Positions 1-5,395 of a stretch of 5,395 bases of DNA are shown here, piece after piece. The position numbers and the translations under genes were made by a program. How positions within the stretch are numbered: the first letter of the stretch is position 1; every line of letters begins with the position of its first letter. A model generated the notes under the pieces. That model saw nothing but the letters and a program-made list of their open reading frames with translations. It had not been told where the DNA came from and ran no database searches. Source of the DNA: CAYYKK01 sp964467935 (GTDB taxonomy: Bacteria > Myxococcota_A > Polyangia > Polyangiales > Polyangiaceae); assembly GCA_964467935.1 (NCBI GenBank), contig CAYYKK010000433.1, positions 1 through 5,395 of the forward strand. Direction: 5' to 3'.

Positions 1-1357
1 GAACCACGTCTTCGAGGGGATCTTGACCGAGGTCCCGACGCTCCTCGGCCTGCCGCGAGCCACCATCGTGGAGAGCGTCGTCACGCCGCGATCGATCGAC
101 GTGGTCGTCGACCTGCCCGCGTCGCGCTCGATCGCTTCCAGGATCAGGCGCATCGCTCGCGCGGCGTTCCTCACGAGCGACACGCTCGCGCTCCTCGAGG
201 AGCAGCGCCGCGAGCTCGCCGACGCCCTCCGCGAGGCCCAGCGCTCCACCGCCGAGAACAAGGAGATCCTCGATCGCCTCCCGGACCTCGTGATGATCCA
301 CCGGGACGGCGTCCTCCTGTGGCTCAACCGCGAGAACCTCCGGACGCTCGGCTACGAGCGCAACGAAGAGCTCGCCGGCAAGGCGATGCTCGACCTGGTC
401 GAGCCCGCGTCGCGGGAGCTCATTCGCGCGCGGATGCAGCAGCCGGTCGACGAGAACACGCCGGAGCTCTCCGAGATCCGACTGCTCGCGCGCGACGGTC
501 GCATCGTCATCGTCGAGATCGCGCCTGCGCAGCTCGTGAGCTTCGAAGGCAGGCCCGCGCGGCTCATCGTCGGCCGCGACGTCACCGAGCGCGCCCGCCT
601 GCAGCAGCAGCTGCTCATCGCGGAGCGCATGGCGTCCATCGGGCTCTTGGCCGCCGGCGTGGCGCACGAGGTGAACAACCCGCTCGCTTACGTGCTCAAC
701 AACATCGAGATCGCGATCCGGGGTCTCCTGCCGCTCGGCGAGGCCGCGGGTCAGAGCCGCGCCGTGCTCGGCGTCGCGCTCGAGGGCGTCGATCGCATCC
801 GCGCGATCGTGCGGGACCTCCTCGCGCTCTCGCGCGTCGACGACGCGGTGGTCGGCCCGATCGACGCGCTCGCGGTGGTCGAGTCGATCCTCGCGCTCGC
901 GGGCAAGAGCATCGCGGATCGCGCGGTGCTCGCGTTCGAGCACTCGCCCGCGCCGCCCGTGCGCGGCAGCGTCGCGCGCCTCGGTCAGGTGCTCCTCAAC
1001 CTCATCACCAACGCGCTCGAGGCGATGCGCGGCAACCCACGCGAGGCGAACGTGCTGCGCGTCGTCGTCCGCCCCGCGAGCGGCGGGGGGGCGATCATCG
1101 AGGTCGGCGACAACGGCGTCGGCATCTCGCCGGAGCACGCGTCGCGCATCTTCGAGCCCTTCTTCACGACGAAGGCGCCGGGCAGCGGCACGGGGCTCGG
1201 GCTCGCGATCAGCCAGCGGCTCGTCACCGAGATGGGCGGGCAGCTCACGTTCGAGTCGACGCCCTACCGGGGCAGCACGTTCCGCGTGACCCTGCCGCCC
1301 TCGGAGGCCGAGGAGTCGCGCCCACCGCCTGCCCGCCACGCGCGCGCCTCGCCTTGA
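1..1357 (+). CDS. PAS-domain sensor histidine kinase (5' end cut by window edge)
   Basis: A soluble sensor kinase that should autophosphorylate on histidine and pass the phosphate to a response regulator not present here. The reading frame is open to the left edge (first full codon at 2), so the true start lies outside; a TTG at 23 is in frame but is not a convincing start. Counting from that TTG: residues 1-50 are an unrecognised segment containing LLGLPRA and DLPASRS; 55-80 look helical and coiled-coil-like; a PAS domain spans about 82-192 and ends in the usual GRDVTER; the H-box AAGVAHEVNNPL places the phospho-acceptor at His215; the N-box has N326 and N330; the G1 box is DNGVGI (363-368); the F-box is FEPFFTTK (377-384); the G2 box is GSGTGLGL (387-394). 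All catalytic boxes are intact. The H-box style resembles the HPK4 group. No membrane segment is visible, so a cytoplasmic signal is likely. The last 18 residues are a Pro/Arg-rich tail. No partner regulator is adjacent, so it looks like an orphan kinase. Confidence 0.93.
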   Translation, partial: NHVFEGILTEVPTLLGLPRATIVESVVTPRSIDVVVDLPASRSIASRIRRIARAAFLTSDTLALLEEQRRELADALREAQRSTAENKEILDRLPDLVMIHRDGVLLWLNRENLRTLGYERNEELAGKAMLDLVEPASRELIRARMQQPVDENTPELSEIRLLARDGRIVIVEIAPAQLVSFEGRPARLIVGRDVTERARLQQQLLIAERMASIGLLAAGVAHEVNNPLAYVLNNIEIAIRGLLPLGEAAGQSRAVLGVALEGVDRIRAIVRDLLALSRVDDAVVGPIDALAVVESILALAGKSIADRAVLAFEHSPAPPVRGSVARLGQVLLNLITNALEAMRGNPREANVLRVVVRPASGGGAIIEVGDNGVGISPEHASRIFEPFFTTKAPGSGTGLGLAISQRLVTEMGGQLTFESTPYRGSTFRVTLPPSEAEESRPPPARHARASP

Positions 1358-1388
1358 GCGCGCGCGTCCTCCGCCGAGCACGACGCAC

Positions 1389-1418
1389 GGGCGCCGCGCG
1401 CCCTCACCGCTTCCGGTG
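1389..1418. other. Two tandem hairpins at a convergent gene junction
   Basis: GGGCGC-CGC-GCGCCC (1389-1403) and CACCG-CTTC-CGGTG (1405-1418) are perfect small inverted repeats lying back to back. The second overlaps the last codons of the TetR gene, and the first begins immediately after that gene's stop codon. They sit between the convergent ends of the kinase and the repressor and could help end transcription from either side. There is no T-tract, so they are not canonical intrinsic terminators, and short perfect GC hairpins arise easily in DNA of this composition. Confidence 0.3.
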
Positions 1419-2057
1419 CGACGGTCGGAGCACGCCGAAGAGGACCATGTCGGTGAGCTTCTCGATCTCCGCGTGGGTCATCGCCTGATCCTCGAGGAAC
1501 ACGCGGTGCATGATCGCGCCGAAGAGCGCGTGCAAGAGCAGGAAGAGATCGGTCTCGGGCGCGAGCTCGCCGCGCGCGATCGCCCGTTGGAGCACCAGCA
1601 TCGGTCCGCGCTCTCCATCGCGCCGGAGCCGCTCGGCGAGCCGCGCGACCTCGGGATCCGCGCGCTCACCGAGCAGCGTGCGGAACAAGCTCTTGCCACG
1701 TCCCTCGCTGATCGCGCGGTTCGTCGCGCCGAGGAGGGCGACGAGATCGCTGCGGAGGTCGCCGTGGTCGACCGGATCGCGGACGAGCGGGCCCTTCTGC
1801 GTCTTCAGCGCGGCGACGACGAGGTCGACCTTCGTCGGGAAGCGCCGATAGACGGTCGTCTTGTTGACGCCCGCGCGCTCGGCGACCTGCTCGATGCTCA
1901 TCGCCGTGAAGCCGACGCGCGCGAGCTCCTCGATGGTCGCCTCGATGACCGCGCGCACCACCGCCTCGCCACGGCCCACGCTCTCCGCCGGGCTCGGACG
2001 GGCGGAGCTTCGAGACGCTGTCGGCGCGGGCTTCTCCGCTCGTTTCTTCTGCGCCAT
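1404..2057 (-). CDS. TetR/AcrR-family transcriptional regulator
   Basis: A 217-residue DNA-binding repressor, a typical length for the family. Residues 1-28 are a basic, Ala/Pro/Ser-rich flexible arm. The TetR N-terminal domain covers about 30-78, and its helix-turn-helix falls at 53-73 (MSIEQVAERAGV, then NKTTVYRRF), which matches the family signature closely. Residues 95-210 form the helical ligand-binding and dimerisation half and include the hydrophobic stretch DLFLLLHALFGAIMHRVF. The ligand cannot be read from sequence. The ATG at 2057 has no strong Shine-Dalgarno upstream, only a weak GAG. The gene is divergent from a 44-residue membrane protein, and the region between them carries a perfect palindrome with a partial second copy. 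That arrangement suggests autoregulation plus control of the divergent gene, as is common for TetR proteins. The regulatory link is inference. Confidence 0.95.
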   Translation of the reverse strand: MAQKKRAEKPAPTASRSSARPSPAESVGRGEAVVRAVIEATIEELARVGFTAMSIEQVAERAGVNKTTVYRRFPTKVDLVVAALKTQKGPLVRDPVDHGDLRSDLVALLGATNRAISEGRGKSLFRTLLGERADPEVARLAERLRRDGERGPMLVLQRAIARGELAPETDLFLLLHALFGAIMHRVFLEDQAMTHAEIEKLTDMVLFGVLRPSHRKR

Positions 2058-2096
2058 CCGCTCGTCACTCTAGGCGACCGCGGACACCGAGGCCAT

Positions 2097-2113
2097 CGCA
2101 ACTTGTGGCTGCA
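2097..2113. promoter_or_regulatory. Partial second copy of the TetR-type operator
   Basis: The left arm CGCAAC is identical to that of the palindrome at 2184-2200, and the shared stretch ATCGCAACTT (10 bp) recurs exactly 87 bp away. The right arm, GCTGCA, matches the expected GTTGCG at only four of six positions. It lies 40-56 bp upstream of the repressor's start codon, a sensible place for an autoregulatory site. Assignment as a weaker operator is inferred from the shared half-site. Confidence 0.4.
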
Positions 2114-2129
2114 CGCTCTGCCCTCGACG

Positions 2130-2167
2130 CCGAGGCGCCTTTGCTCAGGCTGTTTGCTGCGCCTCGG
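2130..2167. repeat. 9-bp perfect inverted repeat in the divergent intergenic region
   Basis: CCGAGGCGC (2130-2138) and GCGCCTCGG (2159-2167) are exact reverse complements separated by 20 bases. The spacer holds the direct repeat TTTGCT twice (2140-2145 and 2153-2158). It lies between the two candidate operators, so it is either a second protein-binding site or a hairpin in the repressor's 5' leader. Its sequence is unrelated to the CGCAAC/GTTGCG motif. Confidence 0.4.
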
Positions 2168-2183
2168 GTCGCGCGTCGTCTAT

Positions 2184-2200
2184 CGCAACTTTTTGTTGCG
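2184..2200. promoter_or_regulatory. Palindromic candidate TetR operator
   Basis: CGCAAC-TTTTT-GTTGCG is a perfect 6-bp inverted repeat with a 5-bp AT spacer, 17 bp in total. It stands out as an AT-containing island in very GC-rich sequence. It lies 30 bp upstream of the 44-residue gene and 127 bp upstream of the repressor's start, in the region where promoters for either gene would be expected. Size and symmetry suit a TetR dimer. A rough promoter for the small gene could overlap its right arm (TTGCGA at 2196-2201, GATAGA at 2217-2222, 15-bp spacer), which would make binding repressive. The hairpin reading (6-bp stem, T5 loop) is less likely because no transcript end is expected here. Confidence 0.6.
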
Positions 2201-2230
2201 AAAAGGATCGCGCCTCGATAGAGTGCGGTC

Positions 2231-2365
2231 ATGACGATGAGCGAGGCGTGGCGGGCCGAGCAGGCGAGAGCGGGGCGTTGGGCGGACGTCCCGACCTTCC
2301 TCCTCGGGACGGCGCTGTTCGCCACCGGCCTCATGCTCTTTCTGGCCGCCCTCGGCGGATCCTGA
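2231..2365 (+). CDS. Small single-pass membrane protein, 44 aa, divergent from TetR
   Basis: An uncharacterised 44-residue protein. Residues 1-19 are a charged amphipathic head (begins MTMSEAWRAEQARAGR); residues 20-41 form one hydrophobic helix (TFLLGTALFATGLMLFL within it); it ends GGS. About nine of ten codons end in G or C, as expected for a real gene in this genome. ATG at 2231 is preceded at seven bases by only a weak GAG; an in-frame ATG at 2237 is an alternative start. The gene is divergent from the TetR regulator, with a perfect palindrome 30 bp upstream, so it is the prime candidate target. Possible roles include a small inner-membrane stress or transport-associated peptide. It could instead be a remnant: the charged-head-plus-helix pattern resembles the juxtamembrane part of longer bacterial membrane proteins. 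I do not recognise a family. Confidence 0.6.
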   Translation: MTMSEAWRAEQARAGRWADVPTFLLGTALFATGLMLFLAALGGS

Positions 2366-2498
2366 CCCCGGCGTCATCGCCCTGGTCGATCGCTCGCCCC
2401 CGACGTCCCGACGCCTCTGCCGACGCCCTCGCGCGCGTCGTTCTCGCTGGTGCAGGCTCCTGACGTACCGTTAGGCTCTCCCGCGAGGGGTCGAGAGG

Positions 2499-2870
2499 AT
2501 GCAGACGAGGACGGGCATCGAGATTCACGTGGCGCTCACGCCGGGCCAACGAACGGTGGGCAAGCTGCTCACGGCGCTCCACCTCGAGGCGCTGGGCAAG
2601 CTGGTGGCGGGGACGCTCGAGGCGGTCATCCTGGTCGACGGCGTCGAGCGGGTCGAGCCGCTCTACGAGGCGCACTTCGTCGAGGCGACGCCGGGGCCGC
2701 ACACGGTCGAGATGTGGATGCGCGGCAAGGGGCCGAGCAGCGACGCGCTGCAGAAGGCCTTCCGCGGGCAGAGCCTCGAGGTCGTCGTCGAGGCGGGCGA
2801 GGTCGCCGTGCTCCTCTACTCCCCTCGCGACGGCGTCGGCGCCACGCTCGAGCTCGTCGAGCAGCGCTGA
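2499..2870 (+). CDS. Hypothetical soluble beta-rich protein, 123 aa
   Basis: A small protein of unknown function with no signal peptide or membrane helix, hence probably cytoplasmic. Residues 1-40 mix a strand (IEIHVAL) and a helix; 42-123 alternate hydrophobic strands: AVILVDGVE (42-50), a turn with PGPHTVEMWM (65-74), LEVVVEAGEVAVLLYSP (93-109), and a closing strand TLELV (116-120). The order 'VDG..., then PGPHTVE' resembles small PEGA-like or Ig-like beta-sandwich domains in which a strand precedes a Pro-Gly-X-His turn; this is a resemblance only. A clear ribosome binding site, GAGGGG at 2485-2490, lies eight bases before the ATG at 2499. The 133 bases separating it from the 44-residue gene hold no other feature I can support. 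It may be transcribed alone or with that gene. It converges on the surface-protein gene downstream. Confidence 0.8.
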   Translation: MQTRTGIEIHVALTPGQRTVGKLLTALHLEALGKLVAGTLEAVILVDGVERVEPLYEAHFVEATPGPHTVEMWMRGKGPSSDALQKAFRGQSLEVVVEAGEVAVLLYSPRDGVGATLELVEQR

Positions 2871-2909
2871 AAAAGGCGAACGGGACCGCCCCTCTCGAGG
2901 CGATCCCGT
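2870..2909 (-). terminator. Intrinsic-type terminator for the MYXO-CTERM protein gene
   Basis: Read on the - strand, the arms 2899-2909 and 2880-2890 form an 11-bp stem containing one U-G wobble, with an 8-base loop. The run TTTTT (2870-2874) follows five bases after the stem. On the + strand the same stem has a C-A mismatch and no T-tract, so it suits the leftward gene better. It sits 25 bases beyond that gene's stop. The gap between stem and T-tract is longer than ideal. Confidence 0.6.
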
Positions 2910-2933
2910 CCGCGCGCGCTTTCGATTCGAGCC

Positions 2934-4598
2934 TCAGGCGCGACGACGTCGTCGCGCGATCACCGCGGCGATGCCCACCGCGACGAGCAGAGCGCCCTGA
3001 CCCGAGCCGTTGCGCTCGATCTCGCAGCTGCAGCCGCTCGACGTGGTCGAGCCGCCGTCGGAGCCGCCGCCTCCGCCCGCGCCGGACGTGGTGCCCGAGC
3101 CGGTCGAGGTCGCGCTCGCGCCGCCTTGGCCCGTCGAGCTGCTCGTCGTGCCGGAGCCGGTCGACGTCGACGAGGACGTGGTGCCCATCGTGTCGCAGGC
3201 GTCACCGATGCCATTGCCGTTCGAGTCCGCCTGGTTCGGGTTGGCGACGAGCGGGCAGTTGTCCATCGCGTTCGGCACGCCGTCGTTGTCGATGTCCGGA
3301 TCGCACGCGTCGCCGATCCCGTCGCCGTCCGTGTCGAGCTGGTTGACGTTCACGACGAGCGGGCAGTTGTCCATCGCGTTCGGCACGCCGTCGTTGTCGA
3401 TGTCCGGATCGCACACGTCGCCGATCCCATCGCCGTCCGTGTCGAGCTGATCCGGGTTCGCGACGAGCGGGCAGTTGTCGACGCCGTCGAGCACGCCGTC
3501 CATGTCGTCGTCGCCGTCGCACGCGTCGCCGATGCCGTCACCGTCGGTGTCGAGCTGGTTCGCGTTCGCGACCGTGGGGCAATTGTCCATCGCGTTGAGG
3601 ACGCCGTCGTTGTCGATGTCCGGATCGCACGCGTCGCCGATGCCGTCGTTGTCGGTGTCGGTCTGTCCCATGTTCGCGACCGTGGGGCAGTTGTCCGTCG
3701 CGTTCGGCACGCCGTCGTTGTCGATGTCCGGATCGCACGCGTCGCCGATGCCGTCGTTGTCGGTGTCGAGCTGGTTCGTGTTCGCGACCGTGGGGCAGTT
3801 GTCCGTCGCGTCCGGGATGCCATCCATGTCGGTGTCGATCACGCCGGGGCCCGCGGCCCACGCGACCGCTTGCTCGAAGAGCCGGTCCGGGGTGCCGGTC
3901 CGGAGACCGCTGTTGGCGTAGGAGGTGTTCGCCATGTAGAGCGGGCCGAGGTAGACGAGGCGGCCGGTGCCGAGCTCGCCGACGACGACGACGTTCCGCG
4001 TGGTGTTGGTGCAGCTCGCGGCGCTCGCGGTCGCGAGCACGAGGCCGTTCGTGGCGTCGGGGCCGAAGGGCGAGATCTCCATGTCGTTGGAGTTGTCGAC
4101 GAAGGACGTGATGCCCGCGGTGACCGGGTGGGCGGGAGCGTTGACGGTGAGGGTGATGTTCGGGCCCGTGCAGAAGACGTTGTTGCCGTTCGGCGACGAG
4201 TCGATGGGCATGACCTGATCGAGCGCCGTGTCGCGCGTCGACGAGGTCGTGATGGCGTAGTCCGCCCAGCCGGTGCTCACGACGCCATGACCGGCGTTCG
4301 CGAAGTCGACGAGCGCCAGCGCGAACGCGTCCGTCCAGGTGTTGTTGTTGTTGCCCGAGTCACCGAAGACCACGACGTCGAACGCGGCGAGCTCGGCGGC
4401 CGTGTCGACCTGGTCCGGCGTCACGACGGTCGCCGTGAAGTCGAAGAAGGTGTCGTCGTTCAGCTGCGCCGCCGCGAGCGGGGCCGAGTCGGTGTTGGCG
4501 GGACCGGTCACCACCGCGACGCGGATCGCCGCCTCCGCGCTCGTCGCGACCGACAGGGTCACGAGGCCCGCCAATGCCATGGAAAGCTTGTTTCTCAT
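2934..4598 (-). CDS. Secreted ThuA/GATase1-like + TSP3-repeat protein with MYXO-CTERM tail
   Basis: A 554-residue predicted cell-surface protein. Residues 1-23 are a signal peptide (MRNKL, hydrophobic core, cleavage near SAEA/A). Residues 25-250 look like a ThuA or class I glutamine-amidotransferase-like alpha/beta domain: FDVVVFGDSG, GHGVVSTGW at the elbow position, HPVTAGITSF, and GRLVYLGPLYM near its end. The elbow has no cysteine nucleophile, so a non-catalytic or binding role is likely. Two isolated cysteines (143, 196) could pair. Residues 255-470 are six thrombospondin type 3 repeats of exactly 36 residues with DxDxDG calcium loops, DNCP and DACD cysteines. Residues 471-521 are a Ser/Thr/Gly linker. 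Residues 522-554 are a MYXO-CTERM-type sorting tail: GCSC, then a hydrophobic helix (ALLVAVGIAAVIA) and a terminal RRRRRA. Family knowledge says such tails are processed by a myxosortase and leave the protein surface-anchored. An in-frame ATG at 4718 exists, but the start at 4598 is preferred: it puts the signal peptide at the N-terminus and has a good ribosome binding site. Confidence 0.93.
   Translation of the reverse strand: MRNKLSMALAGLVTLSVATSAEAAIRVAVVTGPANTDSAPLAAAQLNDDTFFDFTATVVTPDQVDTAAELAAFDVVVFGDSGNNNNTWTDAFALALVDFANAGHGVVSTGWADYAITTSSTRDTALDQVMPIDSSPNGNNVFCTGPNITLTVNAPAHPVTAGITSFVDNSNDMEISPFGPDATNGLVLATASAASCTNTTRNVVVVGELGTGRLVYLGPLYMANTSYANSGLRTGTPDRLFEQAVAWAAGPGVIDTDMDGIPDATDNCPTVANTNQLDTDNDGIGDACDPDIDNDGVPNATDNCPTVANMGQTDTDNDGIGDACDPDIDNDGVLNAMDNCPTVANANQLDTDGDGIGDACDGDDDMDGVLDGVDNCPLVANPDQLDTDGDGIGDVCDPDIDNDGVPNAMDNCPLVVNVNQLDTDGDGIGDACDPDIDNDGVPNAMDNCPLVANPNQADSNGNGIGDACDTMGTTSSSTSTGSGTTSSSTGQGGASATSTGSGTTSGAGGGGGSDGGSTTSSGCSCEIERNGSGQGALLVAVGIAAVIARRRRRA
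3189..3836 (-). repeat. Six tandem 108-bp repeats encoding TSP3 calcium-binding units
   Basis: Six units at exact 108-bp steps (boundaries 3836, 3728, 3620, 3512, 3404, 3296 and end 3189) lie within the surface-protein gene. Each encodes one 36-residue unit with two DxDxDG-type loops and two cysteines, giving 12 loops and 12 cysteines. Long stretches, such as the one around GTTGTCGATGTCCGGATCGC (+ strand), are identical between several units. Unit 4 (3405-3512) is the most divergent, with DDDMDG and DVCD. The last unit has a weakened second loop, DSNGNG. The 108-bp period is a multiple of three, so unit gain or loss keeps the reading frame. Confidence 0.95.
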
Positions 4599-4603
4599 CG
4601 AGG

Positions 4604-4608
4604 TCTCC
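4604..4608 (-). promoter_or_regulatory. Ribosome binding site of the MYXO-CTERM protein gene
   Basis: GGAGA on the - strand lies five bases before the ATG at 4598. It decides in favour of this start over the in-frame ATG at 4718, which would add 40 residues, several of them basic, ahead of the signal peptide. Confidence 0.7.
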
Positions 4609-4635
4609 GAATGAAAAAGGCCGAGAATCGCGGCG

Positions 4636-4664
4636 ATTAAGTCACGGCGTCGAATGAGGATCAA
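4636..4664 (-). promoter_or_regulatory. Candidate sigma70-type promoter for the MYXO-CTERM protein gene
   Basis: On the - strand TTGATC (4659-4664; four of six match TTGACA) is followed after exactly 17 bases by CTTAAT (4636-4641; four of six match TATAAT). Transcription would start near 4629 and leave a leader of about 30 bases that carries the ribosome binding site. These are AT-richer stretches in a GC-rich intergenic region. If correct, the promoter lies inside the longer in-frame extension, which again argues against a start at 4718. Confidence 0.45.
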
Positions 4665-4782
4665 TTCATCCTTCGGGCAGCGCCCCCTCGTCCGGTGACG
4701 ATGGAAGGACGAAGCCACGGCGGACGAACGCCCCGTCGCGCGCGCCGACGCTCCCCGGCGCCGATGCGGTGCGAACCTACGC

Positions 4783-4802
4783 GGAGGAGGCGCTCGTCCT
4801 CC
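4783..4802. other. Weak hairpin after the aldo/keto reductase gene
   Basis: GGAGGA (4783-4788) and TCCTCC (4797-4802) can pair across an 8-base loop, 15 bases beyond the reductase stop codon. No T-tract follows on the - strand, so a terminator role is only possible. The rest of the stretch from 4665 to 4817 shows no gene or other feature I can support. Confidence 0.25.
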
Positions 4803-4817
4803 CTCCGGCGCGCCGCT

Positions 4818-5395
4818 TCACCAGCGCTTCTGGATGTTCGAGATGAATTGGTAGGGATAGCCGAGGTCGAAGGCGCTCGCGTCGTCGAGCCGCTTTTCGT
4901 CCTCGGGCGAGAGCGAGACGTCGACCGCGGCGAGGTTCTCGTCGAGCTGCGCGATCGAGCGCGCCCCGAAGATCACGGACGAGACCGTCGGCTTCGCGAG
5001 CAGCCACGCGAGCGAGACCGCCGAGGCGGTCGAGCTCTTCTCCGCTGCGACGGCGCGCACGGCGTCGAGGATGCGCCACGCGCGCTCGTTGTCGAAGTCG
5101 GCGAAGCGCTGCTTCCACTTGTCGAGCCGCACGCCCGCGGGCGGCGGCTGGTTTCGCTCGTACTTGCCGGAGAGGAAGCCCGCGGCGAGCGGCGACCAAG
5201 GCAGCACCCCGAGCCCGTGCTCGCGACACAGCGGCACGTGCTCGCGCTCGAGGTCGCGGACGAGCAGGCTGTATTGCATCTGGAGCGCGACGAAGCGGGA
5301 GAGGTGCTCCGTCTTCGAGATCCATTGGCTGTTCGTCAGGCGGTAGGCGGCGTAGTTGCTCGCGCCGAGGTAGAGCACCTTGCCGGCGCGCACGA
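4818..5395 (-). CDS. Aldo/keto reductase, C-terminal part (5' end beyond window)
   Basis: The C-terminal 192 or so residues of an NADPH-dependent aldo/keto reductase, a TIM-barrel oxidoreductase that interconverts carbonyls and alcohols. The frame is open to the right edge; a GTG at 5393 is internal, as the family sequence (about 310-340 residues) continues upstream. Counting from that GTG: GKVLYLGASN (4-13) is the conserved strand-loop; LQMQYSLLVRDLE (37-49); GVLPWSPLAAGFLSGKY (62-78); VSSVIFGARSIAQLDENL (137-154) is the C-terminal cofactor-binding motif (phosphate of NADP in the family). The Asp-Tyr-Lys part of the catalytic tetrad lies in the missing N-terminal part. The pattern resembles the YajO/AKR11-type group of general aldehyde or sugar reductases. 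The substrate cannot be assigned. It ends 100 bases or more from the neighbouring promoter and is transcribed in the same direction as the surface-protein gene, but that gene appears to have its own promoter. Confidence 0.93.
   Translation of the reverse strand, partial: VRAGKVLYLGASNYAAYRLTNSQWISKTEHLSRFVALQMQYSLLVRDLEREHVPLCREHGLGVLPWSPLAAGFLSGKYERNQPPPAGVRLDKWKQRFADFDNERAWRILDAVRAVAAEKSSTASAVSLAWLLAKPTVSSVIFGARSIAQLDENLAAVDVSLSPEDEKRLDDASAFDLGYPYQFISNIQKRW

Noticed and set aside
319..1488. Arg/Ala-rich + strand open frame overlapping the kinase
   Set aside because: Shadow frame of high-GC coding DNA; the overlapping frame contains all the histidine kinase boxes.
1416..2234. + strand open frame of 272 codons across the TetR gene
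   Set aside because: Antisense shadow; the - strand encodes a clear TetR helix-turn-helix protein, and the + frame runs through the operator region with no recognisable domain.
2331..2702. - strand open frame of 123 codons across the 123-aa gene
   Set aside because: Arg/Leu/Asp-rich shadow without a ribosome binding site; the + strand frame has a good one and a better protein-like pattern.
3189..3836. CRISPR-like or satellite array
   Set aside because: The 108-bp periodicity is explained entirely by coding TSP3 repeats; there are no short constant repeats separated by unique spacers.
3126..4640. Long + strand open frame (504 codons) antisense to the surface-protein gene
   Set aside because: The - strand frame has a signal peptide, TSP3 repeats and a sorting tail. 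The + strand frame is Val/Arg/Asp-rich with no domain and is open only because of the composition and the 108-bp in-frame periodicity.
4777..5325. - strand Arg/Ala-rich open frame overlapping the aldo/keto reductase
   Set aside because: Out-of-frame shadow; the other frame carries the reductase motifs GASN, WSPLAAGFLSGKY and FGARSIAQL.

Overview
The window is very GC-rich DNA with strong G/C bias at third codon positions. A surface protein with a MYXO-CTERM-type C-terminus, calcium-binding thrombospondin type 3 repeats and a Ser/Thr/Gly-rich linker points to the Myxococcota (myxobacteria), probably a Polyangia-like lineage. The organism call is inferred from protein style only.

Layout, left to right. 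(1) A soluble PAS-histidine kinase on the + strand, cut by the left edge, ends at 1357. (2) A TetR-family repressor on the - strand (1404-2057) converges on it, with two small hairpins at the junction. (3) A 173-bp divergent intergenic region (2058-2230) holds a perfect palindrome CGCAAC-N5-GTTGCG, a second partial copy closer to the repressor gene, and a 9-bp inverted repeat between them. (4) A 44-residue single-helix membrane protein on the + strand (2231-2365). (5) A 123-residue soluble beta-rich protein of unknown role on the + strand (2499-2870). (6) A hairpin with a T-tract that reads as a terminator on the - strand. (7) A secreted, cell-surface protein on the - strand (2934-4598): signal peptide, ThuA/class I glutamine-amidotransferase-like domain, six 36-residue TSP3 repeats, S/T/G linker and MYXO-CTERM tail, with a recognisable ribosome binding site and a plausible sigma70-type promoter. 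(8) The C-terminal two thirds of an aldo/keto reductase on the - strand, cut by the right edge.

The genes do not form one evident operon or pathway. The only visible functional unit is the TetR repressor with its divergent small membrane-protein gene and shared operators. No mobile element, CRISPR array, tRNA or rRNA was seen, and I found no convincing new multi-gene system. The items most worth a second look are the TetR/44-aa divergent pair and the architecture of the MYXO-CTERM protein.
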